A stretch of 64,000 nucleotides of DNA from Oxyruncus cristatus (GCA_013399855.1 VXAY01003218.1:1010975-1074974); one strand, 5' to 3'; counted from the stretch's first letter, positions 1-11,748 are shown. Translations and numbers: made by a program. The notes: generated by a model from the sequence alone, not told the origin.

Positions 1-188
1 CGGTCATCAAACATCAGGACTGACAAAAACAAACCGACTGCCCCTTCTGCAATCCAGTAAATGTCTTCCTCCCTCGTGGGCTTTTCTTGCAATAAATTCA
101 TTACTTTTATTGTTAATAACAGTGCAGGGGTATATTGACTGTGGATAAAGTGCTTCAGCAAAGTCAGCTACACCATGGAGAGTATTCT

Positions 189-261
189 CTGGTTTTACTG
201 CCATTTCTCACCAAAAAAAAAGGGCTTTAAACACCAGCACAGTTCCCAGAACATTCGTGCC
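189..261 (+). repeat. 73-bp direct repeat, copy A
   Basis: This segment matches 11332-11404 at 69 of 73 positions with no gaps, including a 9-base A run. The two copies are in the same orientation and 11.1 kb apart. Copy A runs straight into a CR1 3' tail. The family is unknown. Confidence 0.9.
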
Positions 262-332
262 ATGGCAGGGGATGGGACTGGATGGGCTCTAAGGTCCCTT
301 CCAACCCAAACCATTCCAGGATTCTGTGATTT
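258..332 (+). mobile_element. CR1 LINE 3' tail
   Basis: This is the terminal ~75 bases of a CR1 element: GGGACTGGATGG, GGTCCCTTCCAACCCAAACCATT, then a degenerate ATTCTGTGAT tail. It is heavily 5'-truncated. Confidence 0.85.
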
Positions 333-1320
333 CCCTGCTGAACTTTGAAGCTGGAGCCTGAGCACCACCTCACACCTGCACAAATGAGTGTCCTCACAGC
401 CCCTAAAACACATCAGGTGGTGGCTCTTCTGCACCACCCCACACTCAATAACACATAGGAAAAAGAGAATCAGCCCAAGGTGAGAGAGGCAGGGAGACTG
501 CAATGGCAATGATGATTTTAGCACATTCATCATCTTGTGTGTTTCAGGATGAATGTCACTCCTCCAGACTGAACACCCTCCCAACAGTGCAGGCAAGCAG
601 GCTGGCTGGAATAGCAAAAACTGAAGGAACTGATGTAGTAGAGCAAAAAGATCCCTGAAAGAGGAAAAACAGTCTTATTTGAAGTGAAATATTCTATCTT
701 ATACAAAAAATTCCATATTGTGTCCTACAATATGTCATGAGTTTCACAGCTCCCCACAAGCCTCATCAAAGGTATTTCTAGTGAAATGGTTTTGAATGTT
801 ATGACAGCATTATTATTGCTATGGAACTTCACACATCAGTTTGAAAAGTCCAGTTGTGCCTCAGACATGTCTGGGGAAAGACCAGCCATGGTCTCATGGG
901 GATCACAGGAGAGCTGACCTTATTAAACACAAAGCAATTTAATTAATCAAAGTGCAGCAGCTGCTGTGAGAGGCGCCAAGACACAAGTCCTGGTAGATGA
1001 AGGACTAAATACTGTCTTCATTTGTACCTTTTCCCACCCCAAATTACCACACAATCCTCCCAAAAGGCCTCACTTTCATCTCAGTGCATGAGGACTTTTT
1101 TCTTTAATGTCATGAAAAGCAATTTTCTCCTCAGTTCTGCTTTAATTGCTCCTTCCACATCCAGCAGAAACAGGCAACAAGAAAATCCTTCCCTTCAGCT
1201 GCCCCCTCTGGAGAAGAAAAGCCACAAAGGCTCAGAAATCCTTCCAAAGTGCTGTTTGGACTCGTGACAGCTGCTTTGCTCTTATATGGAGATAGATAAG
1301 ATGTAGATTAATATTTAGAA

Positions 1321-1336
1321 ATATATATATATATAT
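1321..1336. repeat. (AT)8 microsatellite
   Basis: Eight uninterrupted AT units in NIBAN1 intron 5. Confidence 0.95.
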
Positions 1337-3796
1337 CTCCTTCTGTTAACTATTTCATGGCAGCTTCTCAACCTTTGCCAACACTTCAGTAACTATTCTG
1401 AATTATAGTCCAAGAGCTGGTAAGTTCTACGTGTACTATAAATATGTAACATAGGAAGGTTAGAAATAACTGTAAGAACAACTATCGGACAAATTTAGAG
1501 TTGAAAATGTGGACACAGAGAATGGCAACCCTAAAAGTCAGAGACAGAGAAAAAAATCTGACCCTGTCCCCGTCGTCTTGATGTGGCCAAGCCCCTCCTG
1601 AGCTTAAAACTACATTTCGTGTTTTCTACTTGCCTCGTGTATTTTTTTCTTGTACTTATTTCATGTATTTATTGCTCAAAATAATTTTTGGTGTTGTTCC
1701 TGTTGAAAATGGAGATGACAGGATATGGTTTTTGAAAGACCCTCAGCTTCCTGTGTCAGGAGGGTGATTCTCAAGATACGGATGTGAAATCAAACCAGAT
1801 GAAAGAAAATAAAATGCTGAAGTGAAACTCTGTGTCTCCCAGAATGAGCCACTTGTAGTTTCCTTCTCATCACACAGACTTCCCTCTAGCCCAGCACCAA
1901 GGGGTTGGGCCTCTACCCTTTCAGCAGCAAATACTAAGTGAAACACATGCAGGAAATGAGAGGACTTCCAAAAAAACAAATAATTAAATAAAGGCTCGGA
2001 AGAAACTTCAGTCCGATTTTCAGGGCATACAAACACAGTGGATTAAAACCTGGAGAAGGGGAAGTATTAGGGCACTGTGAATATTTTGAGCCTTTCCCTC
2101 AATATTGCCATTCCGGACTGCCAGAGCATCGCCAGTGCAGGTCACGTGGCCATTTCAGCAGCCAATTTCCCCCAAAATTTGAGGAGTGCAGTTCTCAACA
2201 TTTCACTGAGAAAATGGGGAGCGAGAGGCAACCAAATAAGTCCAGGCTGTGGATGAAAGTGGAGGAATCACAGAGGTAAGGCAAAGCAATGAATCCCATG
2301 CTGCCACCACATCTCACCTGGGAGCAATTCGTTTCCTCCACACTCCACCTCAGTTCAAGCACAGCCTCTTTAAAAACCTGAGTTTTAAAACTAACCATTA
2401 CATAAAATCCTAAAGAGATGGATGTCTGTGCTCCACAGACATTTGAGAAGAACAGGCTCCCTGGAAGCAGTTCCCCTCTATCCAGCCCCCTCCTCTGAGT
2501 CCCAGGGAAGCCGGGCCAGGTCCCCCGGTGCCCATCAGTTTGTTGGGGTTCCTCTGCTCCTCCCTGGGCACTTGTGTTTTCATTAATTAGCCCTTAATCA
2601 CAGATTTAAAAGCCTTTGATCCACATATTCCATCACTACTAAAGGAAATCATTGTCTCCTCAAACTGCCAAGCCCCCGTCAATGAGTACAAAGGACAAAC
2701 ACAGCAGGAGCATTGGGAGGGGAATGACATGAAAACGTGCCACCCTACATCTGAATCCCATTTCCAAGCGGTGCTTAGTGAATCCAAACGCTTTTGTTCT
2801 GACCAGAAATCCCAGAAACACAGGCTGGGCTGGTTATTTATACCAGAGGGACTCCAAAGAGAGGGAAGAGCTGAATGCCAGGGCGGCTCCCAGCGCAGGA
2901 CCACACGCTGAGTCACTCCAGCTCTGCTCAGGGACAGCTGGGCTGACCTCTGCTTCCTGGGGGAAAACACACTGTACCCACAAACTCCTCCAAGTCCCTG
3001 CCTAAAGCCCAGGGAGAAAAGGCAACTTCTGATCAGACATTACCTCTGTCTTTGTCCAGCCCTTGCCAAATGTCCCCTGGCAAAAGTGAACTCTTTTAGA
3101 AGAGGTGGGGTGAGTGCTGCCTTGGCTGGTGCTCGTTATCCCACTAAATCACATTCCGTGATCGAACGCAAAGGGTTTTTCCACATTTCTGCTCCCTTTT
3201 CAAGTTTATTTAATAAAAACACACAGCCAAATTTAACATCACAGTTCTCACTACCCCCTGTATTGCTGCACGTGCCTGTAACTTTGTCAGATTGTTCAGA
3301 CACGCGTTTTTTTGCAAATAAGGCTTTAAAAAGTACTAATGAAGTCATGGTTTTCAGTCATGTGAGAATGACTATAAATCAATATGAAGACCTCAGAAAA
3401 AGAATTTCACTCCCAGGGCAGAGTTCAGGTTACTGGGGTGCTTGTCTGTGATCATTTTTCCACTTGCAGCACCTAAGCCTCCAGGAGATGATATAACTCC
3501 AAGAAATCCAGAAAATATGGGCTCCTGTTTCCTTGTCAGCTGTTAAAACCTTTTTCCTGGTGTAACAGGAGGTCCTAATCCAGACTGTCTTTAGCTGTTA
3601 ATCACCCTGTTGTGCAGAAATAATGAGGTAGAGAGAATGAGCCTTGAGGAAGGCACTGGGGTGTCACTAAGCATCTTCTGTCAGATAAAAACTTGACCAC
3701 AGGAAAAGCTGAGAGGGATAAATCCTGGAACAGATGCGTAAATGAGCAATAGCTGAGCCATAAGAAATATAATAAAATGCAGACTTGCAGGCTTTG

Positions 3797-3870
3797 GAGA
3801 TGGAAAAGACCTATTAGGTCATCTAAACCCAGCTTTTGCCAATTCAGGATTGGCCCCTAGAGTGATGTGC
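3797..3870 (-). mobile_element. Old CR1-like LINE remnant
   Basis: GGAAAAGACCTATTAGGTCATC followed by GCCAATTCAGGATTGGCCCC resembles the reverse complement of an ancient CR1 3' end. It is much more diverged than the other copies in the window, so both edges are approximate. Confidence 0.6.
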
Positions 3871-5229
3871 TGAACTTTAAGAAAAAACCCAGGCTGCCAA
3901 AAGCTTTGTCAAGCCTGTTACACTTTGCTCCAGGAGAGAAATTAAAAACCCCAACCAAAGACCTAATGAACAGGCTTCAAGTCCTGGAGTGCCAGGAAAA
4001 CTTGATTGTGCCTCCACCTCTTTACCAAGCCTCGGTGAGGAGCGAAGTCCAGACAACTTCCACCCTCTACAACTGCCACAGCTAAAACCAGGCTCACCAG
4101 AACTGAAAGCCACAGAGCCAGGCTTTGCCCTTGGATTCCTCCAGCAGCTCAACAGAGAATATTCCCTGAGGCTCAAGCTACTTGGAGGTGCCAAGTGAAG
4201 GCCTGTTCCTTTTAAACTGCTGTCTGCAGCCTCTGTTTATCCAGCCAGGAAACGGTCTCTGGAGCTGCTTGCTCTGGGAGGCTCTCAGAGCCAGAGGACA
4301 CACTGTGTCTCACCACCAGGGCTGGAAAGGAGCTGGGGAGGGGGAGCACAGGGTGTCAGGGTGGGGACCAGGAATCCTGTGAAGAAGCACCTGCCACCAA
4401 CCACTCCTGAGACCACACACACCTTGAGAAACTACCTAGAAATGCAGTCCTGTGTGTTTTCCTCATGGGAATGGAGTCCTAAAGGAGACCAGGAATGCCT
4501 CTGGCAGTGCAGATAAGGGAAAAGACATGGCAGCCAAGAAGGATCCGTGGAGGACAGCGAGAGACAGCTGTCTGTGGGAAATGGGGTGAAGCTGATGGCC
4601 AGGACACAAAAGTGACAGCTAAAAAACATCCACTGGGACCCACTTCTGTGAGTACCAGGGGCCGTTCACACACTGCACTCACAGTTCATTTATCTACAAG
4701 CACAGGCTTCAGGCCCAAGGAGCTGAGATTGCTGGAGAAGTTTCTGAGTGTTCCCATCTCCCACCAAGGGCAGCAAGATCAGACGGGACTCAAAAGTGAC
4801 ACTAAAGGCATGGAGGAGCCTGGAGACCAGTGGGGGAACCAGGACAACTGAAAAGCAGGAAAGCATTTCTTTTTCTGAAGGATCCAACTCATGCAATTTT
4901 ACAGGAGTAAGGTTTTTATAATCCTAGCAAGTCACAAGTTTTTGGTTTTAGTTTGGTTTTTTTTTTTTAAATTTCTCTAGTCTAACATACTCAAAAAACG
5001 AGATTTAAAACTTATCTTTGTGCAATCAATACTGTGTCTTACACACCATTCACGGATCAGTTACAAGGTTTAACCATGGATGGGGCTTGAGCTGCCATCA
5101 AAGACCTGCAGAAAGGCCAAATGTTGGATCACAAGTGATACACCACCACAGAAATGTCCTGGGAGACTACACTCCCTCCACACTGTGCAACCTGGTCTCC
5201 TATATGCCACGTGGTGGGATTGTTGGGGT

Positions 5230-5318
5230 GTCCTGTTCAGGGCCATGAGATGGACTCGATGATCTCTGTGTGTCCCTTCCAACTTAGGGCATTCTGTGAT
5301 TTTATGATGTATGATTCT
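5230..5318 (+). mobile_element. CR1 LINE 3' tail (songbird-type variant)
   Basis: GATGGACTCGATGATCTCTG, then TCCCTTCCAACTTAGGGCATT and a TCTGTGATTTTATGATG tail. This is the 'GGACTCGATGATC...CAACTCAGGATATTCTATG' CR1 subtype also seen at 7387, 13521, 33684 and 35809. Confidence 0.8.
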
Positions 5319-5546
5319 GGATCTGTGATGAATTTGTCAAGCTTGCAAACACAGTGAGGGTTTGCTGTGCCACATTTAGTAAACACCTCCTATAATTTCA
5401 TACTGGACCTAAATGGACTGACAGAGAGAGCAACTCCCATGGTCTCTACCCAAACTGACTTCGCTGCGCCCCAAATCCCACCTAACTTTGCTCCCAGCAA
5501 AGCAAGAAGCAGGGTTATGTCGATTCATTCCTCAGGGGGCACTCAC

Positions 5547-5714
5547 CGTGGTTGGAGTGTCTCACACAGTCCCCCAGCACGGCGCTGAACTCGCTCTGAG
5601 CTCCGGGCTCCGGGAAGCAGAAGTAGCTGTGCCGGGCAAAGGGCTGCCACAGGTACACCGGGAACTCCTTCGGGAGATGGACAAAGGCTGGAGACACCTC
5701 CTTCTCGCTCGACC
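5547..5714 (-). CDS. NIBAN1: NIBAN1 coding exon 5 (PH-domain C-terminal part)
   Basis: This 168-base exon encodes residues 145 (split Gly) to 200 plus one base of codon 201. It begins SSEKEVSPAFVHLPKEFPVY and includes YLWQPFARHSYFCF and VLGDCVRH. The PKEFPVYLWQPF-RH-YFCF block and the terminal helix ending DCVRH-NH are conserved Niban-family PH-domain features. The acceptor AG is at 5716-5715 (TTGTGCAG). The donor GTGAGT is at 5546-5541. The exon ends in phase 1, so exon 6 must supply two bases. Exon 6, expected to include a family-conserved GSWEM-type segment, was not found to the left in this window. The gene is therefore truncated by the window edge, not shown to be broken. Confidence 0.95.
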
Positions 5715-7189
5715 CTGCACAAAAACACACCTCTGTTTGAAAGCTGCAGATTTCTCGGGGTGATTGGCTCTTACCTAGACCTTTGCTAGAGGGAAGTATG
5801 AGACATGAAAAAATCAAGTTGCTTCCCAATCCAAGCAATTGGACACGGAGAGCAGGGGGACACAGGCACACTCAGCAGGCACCAACCACTCGCCACATTA
5901 CACCACAGCAACTTGGTGGCCTCTTGCTTTGTGTGTCCAAGGTGGCCAAAAACTACACAGTTCTGGTAAAATTTCAAAGAAACTCTTTCACTGGATTGCA
6001 GCTGCTGGGGAAATGGTTTTCACGGCAAGTAAGGACATTAGTGTGGGCAGCTCTGGTCTCTGCCACAGAAAGACCACAGAGGAGCATATGGACTTCCATA
6101 CAGAAACAAACTGCATGAAACCATGTTGGAACAGCAGCGCTTCTCTTGGCTCCAGGGTTTCCAAACACACCTGCACCTAAGAACTGTCCCTTTGAGCCCT
6201 TGTAGGTGAAGCAAAGAAAGCACCAAGTACCTCCAGTTCCCAGCTGCCCTGAGTCCCTGTGAGTCCCTGTGCACAGGAGCTGCTGGACAACACGTTTAGA
6301 GGTGACCAAACCCCATCGTGGGTCACTGCTGTGCTTTGAGAGCCCAGACACAGGAGGGTCATCTCAGAGGGTCTTCAGCATCGCACAGAAAGGGAAAGGG
6401 GGCATAAAAGTCTTAACGGAGCCCCTCTTTTTTGGAGGGGAGAGCCACGGGAAGCCCACAAACAGCCTTGGGGTGCTCCATGTTGCTCAATCTCACCTCC
6501 TACGGAGCTGTGGTGACACACAGAGGCACCCCCAAGGCCCTCTGACCACCCTATGCCTTGGGAAAGGGTGTAAGGGGGACCCCCCAACAGTCATAACTTT
6601 AGGTAGCATGAGACAGGACTTAAAAAATAAATCCTTGTCTTCGCGTTACCCTTATCCCTTGCATTAGGTGTCATTCCATTTTCCAAATCGGACTCTGCCA
6701 CATGAGATCTGCTCCCTGAAAGCCTGAATTTCCTGCCCGTCTTTGTGCAGTGGGGGCAGGCAGGACCACAGCAGTTCCCATCCCAGAAACAACAAACTCA
6801 GCAGCAGCAGCAGGAGCAACCTTCCTGCCCTCTCTGTGGGACTCATTATCAGCTGTGAGTCAACACAGGCAGCTGGCATCTAAAAATGGAAACAAATAAA
6901 CCAGGAATATTAACAAAGCCCGGGAACAATGGTGGTGTGGTTCCTGCCCTGCTTCTGCACAGCTTCCATGGCTTTGTGCCGGGATGATGGGAAGAAAGAG
7001 AGCCTGCATTTCTCTGAATGTCAGCTTAGAGCACCTTCTGTGTTCATCCACCCCGGAGCTGTTCTCTGACTTGGGAAAAGGGCTGTGGGCATCTTCTGCT
7101 GCCCTGTTTTAACGTGGAGCCTGAAAACCTTCCCAGAAGAGGGAACAGAGTAAGGAACAGAGCCTGGGTTTTGGCAGTTCAGGGCTTAC
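5715..7189 (-). other. NIBAN1: NIBAN1 intron 4
   Basis: This 1475-base intron lies between exons 4 and 5. It has a GTAAGC donor and a TTGTGCAG acceptor on the minus strand. A short duplicated GAGTCCCTGT unit occurs near 6251-6270. No repeat element or RNA gene is recognised, and the ORFs in it have no family resemblance. Confidence 0.85.
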
Positions 7190-7304
7190 CCACAGGATCT
7201 GGAAAATGTTTATCAGACAGCAAATTGTAATCTTCTTCTGAAGTCAGCACTTTGCCTCCTGCAGGAACAACATGATATTTAGGGCTGGCTCCTTTCTGGT
7301 AGGC
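7190..7304 (-). CDS. NIBAN1: NIBAN1 coding exon 4 (PH-domain middle)
   Basis: This 115-base exon encodes residues 107-144 plus the first base of codon 145. It starts AYQKGASPKYHVVPAGGKVL and continues TSEEDYNLLSDKHFPDPV. The PAGGKVLTSE-YNLLSD-HFPDP string is diagnostic for NIBAN1, and the 38-codon length equals the human exon. The acceptor AG is at 7306-7305 after a long pyrimidine tract (TTTCTTGATTTTCC). The donor GTAAGC is at 7189-7184. The exon sits 0.75 kb from exon 3. No frameshift or stop is present. Confidence 0.95.
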
Positions 7305-8052
7305 CTGGAAAATCAAGAAAAAAGGGAGTATCATGAAACAGAGATTTAAGGAGAGGGAAAACATAAAATACACAACTCATTGACAAAGCCAGGAGTCATC
7401 GATGATCCTTGTGAGTCCCTTCCAACTCAGGATATTCTATGATTTTAATGCATAAGGGTATTCCCAAAAGGGAAAATCTTTTGGTCAGGCTGAATTTTGG
7501 ATATGTTCCCTAGGCATGTCAAATCTAAAATACAGTTAAATATAAAAAACATGTTTGAAAATACCCTCTTAGTGCTTATCTGCCGTGGGGAAGAGTCAGG
7601 GACGGAACGGAGGGAAAAAGGATGGGATTTTCTCCTGAGCCCTCTTTGTTTGATTTGTCATCCAGGACTAGTTTGACTGTGGTAAGCAAATCATGAAAAA
7701 CTTCACTGTAGCCAACTTGAAGCCACTATTACTTTTAAACAGCACAACTACTACCTTTAAGTGGCACAACTGCTTTCTTAAAATCCACCTGCAGGAGCAG
7801 AGGGGAGCATTACAGTGACACACAGAAAAGAAGCATTCTGGGACAGGCAGAGGAAGGTTCAAAGTGCTGTCAGAACGATTTGGTAGTCCTTGCAAACATA
7901 TATGGCCAAGGTTTTACCCTCAGCCATCCCCCTGGCAAGGCTGGAGACACCAGGACGAGGACAAGGCTCCAGTATTGCTGAAACAGAAGCAAATCCACCT
8001 GGCACCAGTTTATTTGGGAGTGGACAAGAACATCCAAGGAAGAAGCACTTAC
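7305..8052 (-). other. NIBAN1: NIBAN1 intron 3
   Basis: This 748-base intron has a perfect GTAAGT donor and a strong pyrimidine tract before its acceptor. It carries one short CR1 tail at 7387-7446, only about 80 bases upstream of the exon 4 acceptor on the transcript. Nothing else is recognised. Confidence 0.85.
7387..7446 (+). mobile_element. CR1 LINE 3' tail
   Basis: A 60-base remnant: CGATGATCCTTGTGAGTCCC, TTCCAACTCAGGATATTCTATGA. It lies within NIBAN1 intron 3, antisense to the gene. Confidence 0.8.
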
Positions 8053-8184
8053 CTCCTTGCTCTCAAAGCAATCCACGGTGTAGTCATTTCTGATAACGAC
8101 GTATCTGTCCTTCCACTTCTTCAGATCCTCCGCGAAATGCAGCAGCTCTGCTTCGTATAAGACTGTCCCCGCTTCCCCTGGGGG
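8053..8184 (-). CDS. NIBAN1: NIBAN1 coding exon 3 (start of PH-domain region)
   Basis: This exon has 44 complete codons (residues 63-106), the same number as the human exon. The core reads TVLYEAELLHFAEDLKKWKD followed by RYVVIRNDY, ending FESKE. KKWKDRY followed by a hydrophobic strand is the first beta-hairpin of the Niban-family PH domain, which in the human protein spans roughly residues 70-198. The acceptor AG is at 8186-8185, preceded by a CTGTGCAG context. The donor GTAAGT at 8052-8047 is a perfect consensus. Both boundaries are phase 0. The tight match to NIBAN1 rather than NIBAN2, which has a different strand order here, supports the paralogue call. Confidence 0.96.
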
Positions 8185-9566
8185 CTGCACAGACACTGTG
8201 TGAGCTCTGAGATTGCTCTGGACCACTGGCCAGCTGGAAGCTTTTATTCCTACATTTCCAGAAGGCTGCTACGAGGGCTCTAGAGTCTTCAAATGCACTT
8301 TGGAGTCATAAACATCCCTCTGATTTGGGCAGACACTACATACACAAGCAAATTCTTGTAGCCTGAGCCGAGGAGGCAGCAGAAGAGCTCTGCCTTCCAA
8401 AAATACTGCCAGATTTCTGAGACAGAGGTGTGATTCTTTCAGCTGGCACGCTGAATGCAAGACCATAGAATCCTAGAATGGTTTGGGTGGAAAGGGACCT
8501 AAGAGATCATCTCATTCCAACCCCCTGCAAGATGACCTATAGTTCACAAACTCCCATTTTCCACTAAAAACATTTCCTTGATGCAGCAAAGAGTTTTATT
8601 ACAAAATAGTAAGTTGTTTCTCATTTCTTTGCAGCACTTTTGCATCTGTGCTCTAGTAACTGATACACATCTTCCTGAAAGACACAGCTCTTCTATTATC
8701 CCACCTCTTCCATTATCCCACCTCAGTCCTTTACCCAACTCGTTTCCAAAGCATTGGAAACTCGTGATTTCCCATATGGCCAGAAAATTTAGATTTGTAT
8801 CTTCTTAACATTGAAGGCTGCATTTCCCTCTCATAAAGAGACTTTTGTCTCTCTTTTTGTCTCTCCTCTAATAAAAACCAGCTTCCCAAAGCTCATTCCG
8901 CAGAGGGAATTATTGCCATCTTCTTCGTGGAACCCTGAGCCACAGATGAAAGGATTAATTATGTTTCCTACAAAAATCTCTTCCCTGAATGTGTGATCTC
9001 TGTCCCTAGATTTTGCAGAACCTTGCAATCAGCAGGAAGCAAAAAGTTTTGTCCAAGTGGCCAACTCTCTGTACCAGACACTTGTGTCGTGGTTTTCCTC
9101 ACACTACAATAAAACAACTAAACAAGACCGAAACAAAGATGAACTTTCAGAAGTAAAACTTGAAACCTGCACCCAGACATAACTTTTCCACCTCAAACCT
9201 CCATTCCAAACATCTCTATGCGCAAACTATTGTGCAAACTTGAGTTACAGATAAGAAAATACATGTGTAAAATGCCACAGATGCACATTTATTATGTTTT
9301 CAACTATCCAATATAAGAAGCTGAAAGAACACTGTGCTTGTCTATGTAGAAACTTTCAGATAATTTTAAAAATATGCTTTGGGTTGATTTTTAGAAGCTT
9401 TGGGAATTCGTGCCACCTCTTCTCTCTTACCGGGGAAGAACAAGAAAGCCCAGTGCAGGCAGCACCCGATAAACTTCTAGCTCATGTTTTTCCCACATTA
9501 CAACTTCTAAATGTGTGATTTAAATAGTTAATGTGTTAATTATTCCATGCAGGAGAGCTCTCCTAC
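8185..9566 (-). other. NIBAN1: NIBAN1 intron 2
   Basis: This 1382-base intron contains a short antisense-to-plus CR1 tail at 8464-8530. A tandem duplication of ATTATCCCACCTC lies at about 8695-8724. No other feature is seen. Confidence 0.85.
8464..8530 (-). mobile_element. CR1 LINE 3' tail
   Basis: CATAGAATCCTAGAATGG followed by GTTTGGGTGGAAAGGGACC and CATTCCAACCCCCTGC is the reverse complement of a CR1 end. It lies in NIBAN1 intron 2 in the same orientation as the gene. Confidence 0.85.
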
Positions 9567-9697
9567 CTTGGTTTTCAGGAAACAGGACTGGGAATGCCGG
9601 TGCTGCTCCAGCTCCTCCTGCACGTGCCTGCAGAAGGCCACAGCGTACTGGCGTCGGTAGTGTGGGCTGAAGTTCTTGATGATGGCCTCTGTTTTTC
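9567..9697 (-). CDS. NIBAN1: NIBAN1 coding exon 2
   Basis: This 131-base exon has no in-frame ATG, so a start-codon-based ORF search misses it. It reads residues 20-62, starting KTEAIIKNFSPHYRRQYAVA and ending in FLKTK. The KTEA-IKNFSP-Y and FLKTK blocks are characteristic of NIBAN1, and the 43-residue length equals the human exon. The acceptor AG is at 9699-9698 behind a T-rich tract, and the donor GT is at 9566-9565. The exon enters in phase 1 and leaves in phase 0, as required by exons 1 and 3. It lies between the long first intron and a 1.4-kb second intron. The segment precedes the PH domain and is predicted helical in the family. Confidence 0.95.
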
Positions 9698-9794
9698 CTG
9701 AAAAGAAACAGAGCTTTAAGTGTATTTCATGTATGTGGCTTCATAAACTGCAGTGCAGAACCAAAGCACTTATCCCCAGAGACCGAAAACTCTT

Positions 9795-10158
9795 CTCCTT
9801 GGAAAAGAGAAGCCTTGGCATGACCTAATTGTGGCCTCCCGGTACCTGAAGGGGCTACAAGAAAGGTGGAGAGACTCTGGACAAGGGCTTGTAGTGACAG
9901 AACAAGGGGGAATGGCTTCCCACTGCCAGAGGGCAGGGTTAGCTGGGATATTGGGAAAGAACTGTTCCGTGCGATGGTGGTGAGGCCCTGGCACAGGGTG
10001 CCCAGAGAAGCTGTGGCTGCCCCTGGATCCCTGGAAGTGCCCAAGGCCAGGTTGGATGGGGCTTGGAGCAACCTGGGATAGTGGAAGGTGTCCCTGCCCA
10101 TGGCAGGGGGTGGGACTGGATGATCTTTAAGTCCCTTCCAACCCAAACCATTCCATGA
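9795..10158 (+). mobile_element. CR1 LINE 3' fragment (~360 bp)
   Basis: A longer CR1 3' region in sense. It includes ACCTGAAGGGGCTACAAGAAAG, TGGGATATTGGGAAAGAACTG, GCCCAGAGAAGCTGTGGCTGCC and the standard tail ending ACCATTCCATGAA. It starts only about 100 bases from NIBAN1 exon 2, in intron 1 and antisense to the gene. Its antisense strand stays open for 211 codons, a known side effect of CR1 composition. Confidence 0.92.
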
Positions 10159-11331
10159 AAATTCTGCCCAAGCGTACCAGAGAATTCTTGCTGCACAGAT
10201 CAGGAAACCCCTGGAGATGCATTCAGAGGGAATTTGTCCAGAAGAACACTGGGTTTGAGACACTTTCCCTTCTAAGAGTGAGCAAAACATACCCCAAGTC
10301 CATTTCTCCAAGGAAAGATGCCTCTCCCTAGGACATGCTGTCACAGAGCCTTGAGGGTTCAAGGGCTGAAAGGGTTTTCAAAGCAAACCAATAATACTGG
10401 CTAATGTTCAGCCATATTAGCCAATTTTAGCACTTAGTGAGATTTTAAAGCTGACTCAAAGCCCTACAGAGGATTTTTCTAGGCTTGGGTGCTGCAGTCT
10501 GGTCTTTGTTTTAATGTAAACAGATACTCAGTCAGGCTGCAATAAACACTAACCTTGTATTGTCTCGCTATAATCAAGATCTCATCAGTAGCAGCAACAG
10601 CAATAAACACACTGACAGTCTCATTTCTGAGAATCTTAAAACCATTTGCAAGTAATTAACTCATTAACCTTCCCTAAGAAATAACCATGCTTTGCAGAGA
10701 GGGAAGTGAAGCTAAAAGTGAAAGGCATGTGCATATATGGGACTCAAAAGAGTCTGTGGCAATGCAAACACCACGTGGGCAATGATCTAGAGAGCATCCC
10801 AAACATCCTGGATACTGGAGAGATCCATTGCTTCTTGGCATTAAGGAGCTCCATGCCAAAGGGCTTTTTCTGAGCACACAACAGACAACTGTCATTTCAC
10901 ATCTCAAGCAATTCTGATGCTTTCAAATTTTCATTTTCTTCTGCTTGAGGAAAAAATACCAAATTCTCTGTACGAGACCAAAAAACGGGTAGTTCCCAAA
11001 CTAAGGTTCCACGAAGTCTCTCTACGGACTCCTAAACCGGGAATGGCACTCAGCATTCCTGAAGGGTCAAAGAGGGGAACTGTGATCTCCAGAGTTCTGG
11101 AAAAGCTGAACCACCTGCATCCTGTAATGATATACATTCCCTTACTGACAAACTCCTTCCAGCACTACCACCAGAAGGGATTCACTGGGAGTTTCCATGA
11201 GGTTTCTGTATTTTACACCCCGGGCTGTGGGTCTGCAGCAGCTCCAATGAGATCAGCGAGAGCTCTGAACAGATTTGCAGTTTCAAGCACAGTCCTTCTA
11301 AATCAACCACGCAAAACTTCCTGCATTACTA

Positions 11332-11404
11332 CTGGTTTTACTGCCATTTCTCACCAAAAAAAAAGGGCTTTAAATGCCAGTACAGTTCCCAGAACATTCA
11401 TGCC
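11332..11404 (+). repeat. 73-bp direct repeat, copy B
   Basis: Partner of 189-261. It begins CTGGTTTTACTGCC and ends AACATTCATGCC. The four mismatches lie in the last 30 bases. It is followed by T-rich unique DNA rather than CR1, so the shared block stops exactly where the flanks diverge. It sits in NIBAN1 intron 1. Confidence 0.9.
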
Positions 11405-11748
11405 TTTTTTATCTTAAATAATTTTAAATACAGTTTAAAAAAAGCAGAAAAGCCATGGATCATACCATGGGATTTTATGGGAGAAAGTGCACAGGATGCT
11501 ATGGTCCAAAATTCATCACATCTGCCTACCAATTTCCATTTTAAAACCCCAAATATGTGTGGCTGAGTCTGCCATGGAAAATGAGTTAGTTTGCTATGGA
11601 GTTCACAGAGATGGCCAATGGCAAGAGATTTTATGTGGTGCTTATTTCAGGTCCGGCTCTGATTTGCTCATGTGGGACATTACCAGGATGTTGGAGGTAA
11701 TTTCATCCATTCAGAGAGCCACATTTTTTAATTATTCTGGAGATTTTT

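Larger units (their letters stand above)
1..5546 (-). other. NIBAN1: NIBAN1 intron 5 (partial, runs off the left edge)
   Basis: This is non-coding sequence 3' of exon 5 in gene direction. It holds a 73-bp repeat copy at 189-261, short CR1 fragments at 258-332, 3797-3870 and 5230-5318, an (AT)8 tract at 1321-1336 and a poly-T at 4960-4970. No segment resembling the next NIBAN1 exon was recognised on the minus strand. The intron is therefore at least 5.5 kb. Confidence 0.8.

Noticed and set aside
3877..4194. 105-codon minus-strand ORF in NIBAN1 intron 5, considered as exon 6
   Set aside because: No Niban-family residues are present and no phase-compatible acceptor fits. It partly follows an old CR1 remnant.
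9727..10362. 211-codon minus-strand ORF
   Set aside because: It is mostly the antisense of a CR1 3' fragment, which is known to be stop-poor. Similar ORFs recur over the other CR1 copies.
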